Shown here one piece after another: positions 9,881-17,349 of a DNA stretch of 17,349 bases. The notes under the pieces are model-generated. The model did no database searches. It saw only the letters and a list, made by a program, of their open reading frames with translations, and had not been told where the DNA came from. Origin of the DNA: Oscillospiraceae bacterium (GTDB lineage: Bacteria; Bacillota_A; Clostridia; Oscillospirales; Oscillospiraceae); NCBI GenBank assembly GCA_024690695.1, contig JAILOS010000019.1, positions 1 to 17,349 of the forward strand, given 5' to 3'. Numbering within the stretch: the stretch's first letter is position 1; each line of letters begins with the position of its first letter. The position numbers and the translations under genes are program-made.

Positions 9881-10990
9881 TCAATCGGCTCTCAGACGGA
9901 CGGGCAGGATCATATAGGTGAAGCCCTTCGTGCCGTCGTTGGCCTCGATGATCGTCGGAGAAGAGGCGGTGTTGATGCAGAGATTCAGCTTTTCCTTGCC
10001 GGCGGCCTTCAGCGCGTCCATCAGATAGCGGTCGTTGAAGCCGATCTCCATGCCGCCGCCCTCGCCGATGCAGGAGCAGAAGTCCTCGGCTTTGCCGAGC
10101 GGCGTCATGCACAGGCAGCGGATGCTCCCGTCGCCGAAGGTCAGACGCACGGGCGCGGAGTTTTTCTCGCTGACGATCAGCGAAACGCGGTCGATGACGC
10201 TCATGAATTCGGCGCGGTCCACGGCGATCACGTGGCGGAAGCTCTCGGGAATGGACTTGCGGTAGTTGAGAAATTCTCCCTCGAGCCGGCGGGTGACGAC
10301 GACGCTGTCGCCCAGAATAAAGGCGATGTGCTTGTTGCCGACGGAGATTTTCACGCTCTCCTCGCCGTCGCCGCAGATGCGCTCCACGTCGCTGAGCGCG
10401 GTGCCCGGCACGATGAAGCTGCCCTGCGTCCAACCGGTCTGCTCCAGCTTTTCGGTGCGGCGGGCGAGCCGGTAGCCGTCCACGGACACGAGCGTGAGGC
10501 TGTCCTCCTCCACCTCGAAGAGCGTGCCGGTGTAGACCGGGCGCACGTCGCTCTGCGCGATGGCGAAGATGGTCTGGTTGATCATGCTGCGCAGGGTCTC
10601 CTGCGGCAGGCTGATGCTCTTCTCCTCCTCGACGGCGGGCATTTCGGGGTAATCCTGCGCGTCGATGCCGATAAAGCGGTAGTCGCTCTTGCCGCAGCGG
10701 ACGTTGACGCCGCAGTTTTTGTCGGCCTCAAAGAAGACGATCCCGTCCGGCAGGCGGCGGATCATCTCGCTGAAGAGGCGCGCGCCGACGACGATGGCGC
10801 CGCGCTCCTCCACCTCGGCGCCGACAGTGGTGTAAATACCCTCCTTCAGATTGTAGCCCGTGATGCGCAGGTCGTCTCCGGCCTGCAGCAGCAGACCCTC
10901 GAGGGCCTGGATCGGGCTTTTGGGGGCGACGGCGCGGATCGCGATATTCACCGCGTTCTGGAGCTGGGCCTTTTCGCATTTGAATTTCAT
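9881..10990 (-). CDS. dnaN: DNA polymerase III beta sliding clamp
   Basis: This is the ring-shaped clamp that tethers DNA polymerases and many repair proteins to DNA. The 369 residues are typical. Family hallmarks are [20 protein letters not shown] at the N-terminus, ALEGLLLQA with [11 protein letters not shown] in domain [13 protein letters not shown] near the middle, and the C-terminal ILPVRL, which forms part of the peptide-binding pocket. The ATG at 10988-10990 has GGAGGGAA seven to eight bases upstream. It follows the oriC spacer downstream of dnaA. I could not identify a convincing separate promoter, so it may be read partly from the dnaA promoter. Confidence 0.98.
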   Translation of the reverse strand: MKFKCEKAQLQNAVNIAIRAVAPKSPIQALEGLLLQAGDDLRITGYNLKEGIYTTVGAEVEERGAIVVGARLFSEMIRRLPDGIVFFEADKNCGVNVRCGKSDYRFIGIDAQDYPEMPAVEEEKSISLPQETLRSMINQTIFAIAQSDVRPVYTGTLFEVEEDSLTLVSVDGYRLARRTEKLEQTGWTQGSFIVPGTALSDVERICGDGEESVKISVGNKHIAFILGDSVVVTRRLEGEFLNYRKSIPESFRHVIAVDRAEFMSVIDRVSLIVSEKNSAPVRLTFGDGSIRCLCMTPLGKAEDFCSCIGEGGGMEIGFNDRYLMDALKAAGKEKLNLCINTASSPTIIEANDGTKGFTYMILPVRLRAD

Positions 10991-11027
10991 GTTCGTTCCC
11001 TCCGTGTCGAATCATCGTTTGCGAAAA

Positions 11028-11220
11028 AAAATCGCATAGCTAGCAAGTAAGCATATTATTTTTAGAAACATTTGTAGTAGAGCGAAAAAATGTGGAAAAG
11101 CGGGAAAAAGCGAGACGGCAGGCGGCTTTTGCCCGTGGAGAAAACGGTGGACAAAAAAGGACTTGTCCACAGGTAAAAACCGGAAAAAATCCTTCGACAG
11201 ACGGTTTTCAACAGTCCACA
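11028..11220. other. oriC: Probable chromosomal origin oriC: AT-rich segment plus DnaA-box-like cluster
   Basis: This is the 254-base gap between dnaA and dnaN, the usual Firmicute origin site. An AT-rich stretch at about 11028-11080 contrasts sharply with the GC-rich surroundings and is the candidate unwinding element. To its right lie TGTGGAAAA (11091-11099) and TTGTCCACA (11163-11171), each one mismatch from the DnaA box TTATCCACA or its complement. Weaker sites are CGTGGAGAA (11134-11142), GGTGGACAA (11146-11154) and CAGTCCACA (11212-11220). TAGTAG at 11075-11080, between the AT-rich DNA and the first box, resembles a DnaA-trio. The location and motifs are visible; origin function is inferred. 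Confidence 0.8.
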
Positions 11221-11244
11221 GGCGTTTTGTTGCTTTTTGTCGGT

Positions 11245-12549
11245 TCAGGAATTGATGTTCGAGGTGATATTCCGGATCGTCTCGCGCATCGAAGGATCGG
11301 AGCCGAGCAGCTCTTCGATCTTCCGGATCGAGGTCAGCACAGTGGCGTGGTTGCGGTCCTGATACTGGGCGCCGATCTCCTGCAGGGAAAGGCTTGTCAG
11401 CGTGCGGATCAGATACATGGAGATCTGACGGGCGCGCGTGACGTACTTCGAGCGGTTCTGGCCCTTGAGCTCGCTTTCCTCAAAGGAGAAGTAGCGCGCG
11501 GTCTCGCGGATGATGACCTCCGGCGTGGGGATGTTCGTCCCGTCGCGCACGACGTCCTTGATCGCGCGGCGCACCGAGTCGGTGTCAATAACGTCGTTGA
11601 GAATTTCCTTGTAGGCCGTCAGCTTTTTGATCACGCCCTCGAGCTGGCGGATGTTGGAGGTGATGCTCTCAGCGATGAAAGTCACGGCATCGTCCGACAG
11701 CATGAGACCGAGCTGAGAGGCCTTGTTGCGCGTGATGGCCATGCGCGTTTCCAGATCGGGCGGCTGGATATCCGCCATCAGGCCGCCCTCAAAGCGGGTG
11801 CGGAGCCGGTCGTCCAGCAGGCTCATTTCCAGCGGCGGCCGGTCGGAGGTGATGACGATCTGATGGCCGGCCTCGTAAATACTGTTGAAGGTGTGAAAAA
11901 ACTCGTTCTGCGTGGCGGGCTTGCCGGCGATGAACTGGATATCGTCGACGAGGAAGAGATCCACGTTGCGGTATTTGTTGCGGAATTCCTCGCCGCTGCC
12001 CTCCTTGATCGAGCGCACCATCTGCACCGTAAAGTCGTCGCCCTTGATGTAGCAGATGCTCTTTTCGGGCTCGTGCTCGTGGATATACTGGCCGATGGCC
12101 AGCAGCAGATGCGTCTTGCCGAGGCCGGAGTTGCCGTAAATAAACAGCGGATTGTAGGTTTTCCCGGGATTTTTCGCCACGCTGACAGCCGCCGCGTGCG
12201 CAAAGCGGTTGGAATTGCCGACGATGAAACGGTCGAAGGTGTAGTCCTGCATTTCGGGCAGGTTGTTGTCGGCCTTTCTTTTGGCCCTGTATTCCTCCAG
12301 CTCTTCGCCGCTGAGCACCTGCAGCTCGAAGTCCTGGGAGAAAATCTCGCTCAGCACGGTTTTGATCATGTCGCTGTAGCGGCTGACGATGATCGTGGCC
12401 TTGAACTCGCTGGCGGTGTGGACCACGAGGCGGTTTTCGTCGATCGCGATGGGCGTCACGTCCTCGAACCAGGTTTTCATCGCCGTCGGCGTGAGCTGCG
12501 CGGCGAGATGCTCCAGCACGCTCTGCCAGATATCGTTGATGGAATTCAT
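11245..12549 (-). CDS. dnaA: Chromosomal replication initiator DnaA
   Basis: DnaA is the AAA+ protein that binds DnaA boxes at oriC, opens the DNA and recruits the helicase. From the ATG at 12547-12549 it has 434 residues. Domain I starts with INDIWQSVLEHLAAQLTPTAMKTWF. The AAA+ domain has NPLFIYGNSGLGKTHLL (Walker A Lys145, Thr146), Walker B LFLVDDIQF (Asp202, Asp203) and IRQLEGVIKKL. Domain IV ends with the DnaA-box reading helix around YQDRNHATVLTSI. I chose 12549 because GGGGGGAG lies five to ten bases upstream. An in-frame ATG at 12579 has no ribosome site, and the predicted transcript start (about 12594) would leave it only about 15 bases of leader. Its stop is 25 bases from the nearest DnaA-box-like site of oriC. 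Confidence 0.97.
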   Translation of the reverse strand: MNSINDIWQSVLEHLAAQLTPTAMKTWFEDVTPIAIDENRLVVHTASEFKATIIVSRYSDMIKTVLSEIFSQDFELQVLSGEELEEYRAKRKADNNLPEMQDYTFDRFIVGNSNRFAHAAAVSVAKNPGKTYNPLFIYGNSGLGKTHLLLAIGQYIHEHEPEKSICYIKGDDFTVQMVRSIKEGSGEEFRNKYRNVDLFLVDDIQFIAGKPATQNEFFHTFNSIYEAGHQIVITSDRPPLEMSLLDDRLRTRFEGGLMADIQPPDLETRMAITRNKASQLGLMLSDDAVTFIAESITSNIRQLEGVIKKLTAYKEILNDVIDTDSVRRAIKDVVRDGTNIPTPEVIIRETARYFSFEESELKGQNRSKYVTRARQISMYLIRTLTSLSLQEIGAQYQDRNHATVLTSIRKIEELLGSDPSMRETIRNITSNINS

Positions 12550-12588
12550 CTTGCTCCCCCCTGTGCGGACAGATGGCATACTGTGGGA

Positions 12589-12629
12589 TTATACACGGCT
12601 ATTATACCAATTTTCGCCCCTGTTTGCAA
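12589..12629 (-). promoter_or_regulatory. dnaA promoter with an overlapping DnaA-box-like site
   Basis: On the minus strand, TTGCAA (12624-12629) and TATAAT (12601-12606) are spaced by 17 bases, predicting a start near 12594. TTATACACG at 12589-12597, one mismatch from TTATNCACA, covers that start, which fits autorepression by DnaA. Just upstream, 12628-12655 is a run of nearly pure A/T that could act as an UP element or as a second AT-rich element of a bipartite origin. Confidence 0.78.
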
Positions 12630-12732
12630 GATATAAATATAATATAGTATAGACGGCTTTGCGGTTTTTTAGATCTCCGCGGGAAGATTTCGTTCGGAAA
12701 GCTCCCGCCCTCGCCGTATCGGCGAAAAATCC

Positions 12733-12760
12733 TTGCATTGTGAAATATCCGTGATATAAT
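12733..12760 (+). promoter_or_regulatory. asnS promoter with extended -10
   Basis: TTGCAT at 12733-12738 and TATAAT at 12755-12760 are 16 bases apart, and TGA directly before TATAAT gives an extended -10. The predicted transcript start is near 12767, which rules out the first in-frame ATG at 12767 as the translation start. The promoter diverges from that of dnaA. I saw no T-box or other leader riboswitch, because the leader is only about 27 bases. Confidence 0.75.
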
Positions 12761-12793
12761 GGCCGCATGCCGACCCGTATCGGGGAGGCGAAT

Positions 12794-14224
<1,431 letters not shown>

Positions 14225-14243
14225 AACGACAACCGAAAAAAGA

Positions 14244-14277
14244 AAGCGGCCGCAAGGATTTTTCCTTGCGGCCGCTT
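14244..14277 (-). terminator. Terminator between converging asnS and membrane protein genes
   Basis: AAGCGGCCGCAAGGA (14244-14258) pairs perfectly over 15 bp with 14263-14277 around a TTTT loop. On the minus strand the stem is followed by TCTTTTTTC, which fits a terminator for the membrane protein gene ending at 14298. On the plus strand no T run follows, so termination of asnS here would rely on the stem alone. Confidence 0.75.
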
Positions 14278-14297
14278 GCACGTATAAACGGACGGCG

Positions 14298-15140
14298 TCA
14301 GAGCTTCTCGATGCCGCCGTCGGGGAGCGGCGCGTGAGGATCGTCGGCCGGCTCCTCCTCTTCCTTCGGGTGGATCCGGTCGATCAGCAGGAAGAAGCAC
14401 AGGCCCAGCATCAGCCCCGCGGCGAAGAAAATGAGCTGCAGGCCGGTCTGCCGCTCGTCGGCCAGGACGAGGAGGCTCATGAACACGCCGAAGCCGAGAG
14501 CAAAAAGAGCCTTTTTCGGTTCGGCCTGTCCGAAGGGATAGCCCGCCAGACGGAAGAAGGCGAACAGCAGCGCGCAGACCGTCAGCACCTCGACGGCGAA
14601 GGCCCACACGACGCTGTTGATGGCGTTTTCCTTGTAGTCGTAGATCAGCCACACGCTGAACAGAATCAGCGGGAGCACCGACAGAAAACGGTACAGCAGG
14701 CGGCGCCCTTTGCCGGCGCGGCGGTTGGCCCCGGACAGCAGCAGCAGAAAGCCGATCCCGCTGAGGATTGCCAGCGCGCCGATCGCGCGCAGCATCTCCA
14801 CGTTCTTGTACGTCTCGCTCTTCAGGATCGTCAGCGCGCCGCCGCCCATCATGATCAGCGCCGCCGCCCAGCGCAGCAGCGCGTAAACGCGGCCCTCGCT
14901 GCACAGGGCGCGCCGGAAGCTCTTCGGGAAGACCCGGTCCTCGCCCGGGAGCTTTTTGACGCGCGCGCGGAGCAGCAGGGCGAAGAGAACGATCACCGCC
15001 GGCACGATCCAGTTAAAGACGCTCGGCCCGCACAGGCCCTGCTCGTCGAAGGCAAGCTGGAGCTGCATCCAGCGCAGGAACACGCCGAACGCGCCCGCGG
15101 AGCAGACGAACACGGTATGGTTAACGGCTTTGTTGTGCAT
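14298..15140 (-). CDS. Multi-pass membrane protein of unknown function (about eight helices)
   Basis: This is a 280-residue protein I do not recognise. Hydrophobic segments of helix length lie roughly at residues 7-26, 42-62, 87-107, 118-138, 150-171, 180-203, 214-233 and 239-258, suggesting eight membrane helices. The loops on one side are rich in Arg and Lys (for example LLRARVKKLPGE and NRRAGKGRR), and the C-terminal tail is acidic and probably cytoplasmic (PKEEEEPADDPHA). No transporter signature, catalytic motif or nucleotide-binding motif is visible. The ATG at 15138-15140 was chosen over a TTG two codons upstream; neither has a good ribosome site. It has its own promoter at 15209-15237 and is divergent from spoIID. 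Confidence 0.85.
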   Translation of the reverse strand: MHNKAVNHTVFVCSAGAFGVFLRWMQLQLAFDEQGLCGPSVFNWIVPAVIVLFALLLRARVKKLPGEDRVFPKSFRRALCSEGRVYALLRWAAALIMMGGGALTILKSETYKNVEMLRAIGALAILSGIGFLLLLSGANRRAGKGRRLLYRFLSVLPLILFSVWLIYDYKENAINSVVWAFAVEVLTVCALLFAFFRLAGYPFGQAEPKKALFALGFGVFMSLLVLADERQTGLQLIFFAAGLMLGLCFFLLIDRIHPKEEEEPADDPHAPLPDGGIEKL

Positions 15141-15184
15141 ATTCAAACACTCGATTCATAAGGTGTGATAGAGCAACGGAGAGC

Positions 15185-15206
15185 CCGGCGGTCCGCGCCG
15201 GTTTTT
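15185..15206 (+). terminator. Terminator-like hairpin in the divergent intergenic region
   Basis: CCGGCG (15185-15190) pairs with CGCCGG (15196-15201) around GTCCG, and TTTTT follows on the plus strand. No plus-strand gene feeds it directly; asnS ends 960 bases earlier. On the minus strand the hairpin falls just after the predicted start (about 15202) of the membrane protein transcript, where it could instead be a 5' stem. Its role is uncertain. Confidence 0.45.
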
Positions 15207-15208
15207 CT

Positions 15209-15237
15209 ATTGTACCTTTCTTTTGAACGTTCGTCAA
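15209..15237 (-). promoter_or_regulatory. Promoter of the membrane protein gene
   Basis: On the minus strand TTGACG (15232-15237) and TACAAT (15209-15214) are exactly 17 bases apart. The predicted start near 15202 gives a leader of about 60 bases. The -35 box abuts the ribosome site of the divergent spoIID. I did not find a recognisable sigma-E promoter for spoIID in the gap. Confidence 0.72.
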
Positions 15238-15251
15238 GGGTGGGTGTCGCC

Positions 15252-16265
15252 GTGAAACGCTGTGTTTTCTGTTCCTTTCTCGCGCTGCTGATCTCCTTCT
15301 GGCTCCCCGGGCCGTCCGCGCCGGCGGAGGTGCCGCCCGCTGCGGCCGCTCTGCGCGCGCCGTCGGCTCCCCTCTCCGCGCCGGAGCGGCCGGACGGGGC
15401 CGAAGAGCTGCCGGAGGCGCCCTTTGCGGCGCCGGAACGGATCAGGCTGCTGGCGGACGGGGAGATCAGGGAGCTTCCGCTGGAGGAGTATCTCGTCGGC
15501 GTCGTGGCCGCGGAGATGCCCGCGGAGTTCCACGTCGAGGCGCTGAAGGCCCAGGCCGTCGCCGCGCGCAGCTACACGCTCTCCTGCGCCGCCTCCCGCA
15601 AGCACGGCGAAGCCGACGTCTGCGCGGATTATCGCTGCTGTCAGGCCTGGAAAAGCGAGGAAGCCCTGCGCGCGCTCTGGGGCGAGGCCGCCGACGAAAG
15701 GCTTTCAAAGCTCCGCGCCGCCGTGGAGGCGACGGCGGGCGAGGTCCTCTGCTGGGAGGACGAGCCGATTGTCGCGGCCTTCCACGCCTCCTCCGCCGGG
15801 AGGACCGAGGACTGCGCGGCAATCTGGTCGCCGCGGCCCTATCTCGTCAGCGTGCCGAGCCCGGAGACCGCCGGGGAGGTGCCGAACTACGTCAGCACCG
15901 TCAGCGTCTGGCCGACGGATTTCCGCGACAGCCTGCTGGCGCTGCACCCGGAGGCGGATTTCTCGACGCCGGAGAGCCGGTGGATCGGGGAGCTGTACCG
16001 CGACGCGAGCGGGCGCGTCTCCGAGGCGGTGCTCGGCGGCGTGTACTGCCGGGGCACGGAGCTGCGCAGCCTCTTTTCGCTGCGCTCCACGGCCTTCACG
16101 CTCGAATACAGCGGCGGGCTCTTCGTCTTCACGGTCACCGGCAGCGGCCACGGGGTGGGCATGAGCCAGTACGGCGCGCAGGTCATGGCGGAAAACGGCG
16201 CGGATTACCGCGCCGTTCTGGAACACTATTACACCGGGGCCGAGCTGATGAAAATGCGTGGTTAG
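15252..16265 (+). CDS. spoIID: Stage II sporulation protein D (peptidoglycan lytic transglycosylase)
   Basis: SpoIID works with SpoIIP and SpoIIM during engulfment, cutting peptidoglycan glycan strands at the leading edge of the mother-cell membrane. From the GTG at 15252 it has 337 residues, close to B. subtilis SpoIID. An N-terminal hydrophobic segment (about 5-18) anchors it, followed by an Ala/Pro-rich linker. The SpoIID/LytB domain starts near residue 62 with LPLEEYLVGVVAAEMP, where Glu88 is the catalytic glutamate, then EALKAQAVAARSY. Cys124 and Cys130 have the six-residue spacing expected of the zinc pair in clostridial SpoIID, with an additional Cys129. The C-terminus has GSGHGVGMSQYGA. 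The frame is open upstream to 15165, but the extra residues are not signal-like; AAGGGTGGG precedes the GTG. In B. subtilis the gene is under sigma-E control. Confidence 0.93.
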   Translation: MKRCVFCSFLALLISFWLPGPSAPAEVPPAAAALRAPSAPLSAPERPDGAEELPEAPFAAPERIRLLADGEIRELPLEEYLVGVVAAEMPAEFHVEALKAQAVAARSYTLSCAASRKHGEADVCADYRCCQAWKSEEALRALWGEAADERLSKLRAAVEATAGEVLCWEDEPIVAAFHASSAGRTEDCAAIWSPRPYLVSVPSPETAGEVPNYVSTVSVWPTDFRDSLLALHPEADFSTPESRWIGELYRDASGRVSEAVLGGVYCRGTELRSLFSLRSTAFTLEYSGGLFVFTVTGSGHGVGMSQYGAQVMAENGADYRAVLEHYYTGAELMKMRG

Positions 16266-16281
16266 CGGTTAGGAGTGAGGA

Positions 16282-16310
16282 GTAGGGGCGACCCTTGCGG
16301 TCGCCCGCCG
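16282..16310 (+). repeat. GTAGGGGCG hairpin repeat, copy 2
   Basis: GGGCGACC and GGTCGCCC form a perfect 8-bp stem with loop CTTGC. The flanks (GTAG before, GCCGCCTTCCCC after) match copy 1 at 2841, while the inner stem differs by paired changes. Confidence 0.7.
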
Positions 16311-16339
16311 CCTTCCCCGCCGGTGGGGAAGGCTTTTTT
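16310..16339 (+). terminator. spoIID terminator
   Basis: GCCTTCCCC (16310-16318) pairs perfectly with GGGGAAGGC (16325-16333) around a six-base loop, and TTTTTT follows. It lies 45 bases after the spoIID stop and is fused to the preceding hairpin repeat, as at 2867. Confidence 0.82.
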
Positions 16340-16377
16340 ATCCGCCCGTGCAAAACCTCCGCCCCACCCCGTAAAAA

Positions 16378-16445
16378 TGTCATCCTGAGGAGCTGAAGGC
16401 GACGAAGGATCTGCTGCAGATTCTTCGCTGACGCTCAGAATGACA
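16378..16445 (+). repeat. Complete 68-bp GTCAT(C/T)CTGAG inverted-end repeat
   Basis: The ends TGTCATCCTGAG and CTCAGAATGACA are inverted repeats with one mismatch. Inside, GAAGGATCTGCTGCAGATTCTTC is a nearly perfect nested palindrome centred on CTGCAG. Left-half and right-half copies lie at 6054 and 2908. No target duplication and no transposase are seen. Confidence 0.7.
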
Positions 16446-16508
16446 GACAAGGTTTCGGCTTTTGTCCGAATGGACGACCGCGCGGGTCGCCGAAGAGCCG
16501 GGCAAGAC

Positions 16509-16635
16509 GGGACGTCGAGGACGCCGTCCCCTGCGGGGCGGGGGCGAGGGTTTTGAAAACGGGCGGATGATATCCGCCCCTACGGGGATGGGGCGAGGTT
16601 TGCGCGGGCGGGACGTCGAGGACGCCGTCCCCTAC
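16509..16635 (-). repeat. Cluster of three hairpin repeats in inverted orientation
   Basis: Three elements sit in a row: 16509-16531 and 16610-16635 share GGGACGTCGAGGACGCCGTC, and 16561-16583 is a perfect 8-bp hairpin GGGCGGAT/ATCCGCCC. Read on the minus strand, each begins (C/G)(T/C)AGGGG-like and belongs to the same general plan as the copies at 2841 and 16282. Together with 16282-16445 they account for most of the 423-base gap between spoIID and the LRR gene. I see no gene there. A further stem, CCCCGC/GCGGGG at 16658-16673, may end the LRR transcript. Confidence 0.65.
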
Positions 16636-16688
16636 GGGGCGGGGGCGCTTGCGCAAGCCCCGCGCCTGCGGGGGGACAAGCCGAATAA

Positions 16689-17349
16689 TCATTTGAAACG
16701 GATCTCCGCGTTCAGAAGCGGAGCGTTTCTATCTCCGACAGAGATCTTCTGCCACTGCTCAGCGCTGCCGCCGAAATAGACGGTGGTAAGATTGTCGCAC
16801 CCATTAAACGCCCAGTCGCCGATGCTCGTCACGCTGTCCGGGATCGTCACGCTTGTCAGGCCTCTGCACCCATCAAACGCATAGTCGCCGATACTCGTCA
16901 CACTGTCCGGGATCGTCACGCTTGTAAGGCCGCGGCACATATCGAATGCCCAGTTGCCGATGCTTGTAACGCCGTCCGGAACAGCGTATGCTGCACCCGC
17001 CCTGCCGCCCGGACAGCACAGAAGCGTTTTCCTGTCGTTGGAAAAAAGAACTCCGTCAATGGAGCGGAAGCTGAGGTTTCCTTCCGACACGCGAATCTGT
17101 TGGAGACTGTCACAATTCCCAAACGCCCCTTCGCCGATGCTCGTCACGCTGTCCGGGATCGTCACGCTTGTCAGGCCTCTGCACCCATCAAACGCATAGT
17201 CGCCGATACTCGTCACACTGTCCGGGATCGTCACGCTTGTAAGGCCGCGGCATTCATGAAAAGCCACTTCTCCGATACTCGTCACACTGTCCGGAATCGT
17301 TATGCTTGTAAGGCCGTAGCAGCAATCAAACGCCCGGTCGCCGATGCCC
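16689..17349 (-). CDS. BspA-like leucine-rich-repeat protein, C-terminal part (5' end outside window)
   Basis: The frame is open from the window edge to the TGA at 16689-16691, so 219 residues of the C-terminal part are visible. They consist of 23-residue LRR_5 repeats of the form LTSVTIPDSVTSIGDYAF-x4-G. One DGVLFSNDRKTLLCCPGG interruption is typical of BspA-type proteins, and the usual cap NLTTVYFGGSAEQWQKI is followed by EIRFK. Proteins of this type are generally secreted or surface-exposed and involved in adhesion or other host or community contacts; their N-terminal signal and anchor lie outside this window. A GTG at 17285 sits inside a repeat and is not a start. The base composition is visibly more AT-rich than that of the neighbouring genes. 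Internal copies at the DNA level are listed separately. Confidence 0.92.
   Translation of the reverse strand, partial: GIGDRAFDCCYGLTSITIPDSVTSIGEVAFHECRGLTSVTIPDSVTSIGDYAFDGCRGLTSVTIPDSVTSIGEGAFGNCDSLQQIRVSEGNLSFRSIDGVLFSNDRKTLLCCPGGRAGAAYAVPDGVTSIGNWAFDMCRGLTSVTIPDSVTSIGDYAFDGCRGLTSVTIPDSVTSIGDWAFNGCDNLTTVYFGGSAEQWQKISVGDRNAPLLNAEIRFK
16816..17252 (-). repeat. 122-bp perfect direct repeat inside the LRR gene
   Basis: Bases 16816-16937 and 17131-17252 are identical at the nucleotide level by my reading, offset by 315 bases (105 codons), so the copies are in the same frame. Each covers nearly two LRR units. Identity at synonymous positions points to recent duplication or gene conversion. Confidence 0.85.

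Noticed and set aside
12550..12579. Ten-residue N-terminal extension of DnaA from the ATG at 12579
   Set aside because: There is no ribosome site, the predicted transcript start leaves almost no leader, and the ATG at 12549 has a strong site and gives the normal DnaA N-terminus.
11092..12636. Plus-strand open frame covering oriC and dnaA antisense
   Set aside because: It starts within DnaA-box DNA, has no ribosome site, and mirrors a complete dnaA on the other strand.
12761..12793. T-box or other riboswitch in the asnS leader
   Set aside because: The predicted leader is only about 27 bases and has no room for a specifier stem or antiterminator.
16378..16445. Interpretation as an insertion sequence or active MITE
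   Set aside because: No transposase is nearby, no target-site duplication is visible at the ends, and only short related fragments are seen. I list it only as an interspersed repeat.
16701..17349. CRISPR-like appearance of regularly spaced repeats
   Set aside because: The repeat period is 69 bases (23 codons), the whole stretch is one open reading frame with the LRR_5 pattern, and the units are degenerate rather than separated by unique spacers.

Overview
The window is the chromosomal replication-origin neighbourhood of a high-GC, spore-forming Firmicute. It is most likely a member of the Clostridia, and Oscillospirales is my best guess. The grounds are the gene order dnaA-dnaN-S4-recF-remB-gyrB-gyrA, the presence of spoIID, Clostridia-like GyrA and GyrB sequences, a BspA-type leucine-rich-repeat surface protein, and families of GC-rich hairpin repeats between genes. 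No 16S rRNA, tRNA or other taxonomic RNA marker is present, so the placement rests on protein resemblance alone.

Left part (1-3000, + strand): the C-terminal end of a secreted or surface protein with a Pro/Thr linker, then endonuclease III (nth) overlapping an M32 carboxypeptidase by ATGA. A near-consensus promoter for nth is built into the terminator hairpin of the upstream gene. The 2752-3038 gap holds a terminator-bearing hairpin repeat, half of a second repeat family, and a 19-bp perfect palindrome that ends the converging minus-strand operon.

Central part (3039-12549, - strand): the replication cluster, read from right to left as dnaA, the oriC spacer with DnaA-box-like sites and AT-rich DNA, dnaN, an S4-domain RNA-binding protein, recF, remB, gyrB, gyrA, and a small two-helix membrane protein with a CxxC/HxxH motif and a SHOCT-like tail. 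These genes initiate replication (DnaA), hold the polymerase on DNA (DnaN), repair stalled forks (RecF) and manage supercoiling (GyrAB). RemB is a regulatory protein known from biofilm control. The dnaA promoter is near consensus, and a DnaA-box-like site overlaps its predicted start, which suggests autoregulation.

Right part (12580-17349): asnS diverges from dnaA with its own extended -10 promoter. It is followed by a convergent eight-helix membrane protein of unknown function, a divergent spoIID (engulfment lytic transglycosylase), a 420-bp gap packed with hairpin repeats, and the 3' part of a BspA-like LRR gene running off the window. That gene contains a 122-bp perfect in-frame duplication.

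Most of the window is conserved core genome. I found no convincing new multi-gene system. The observations most worth a second look are the covarying hairpin repeat families, the promoter inside a terminator, the drug-contact substitutions in both gyrase subunits, the recent duplication in the LRR gene, and the fine structure of oriC.
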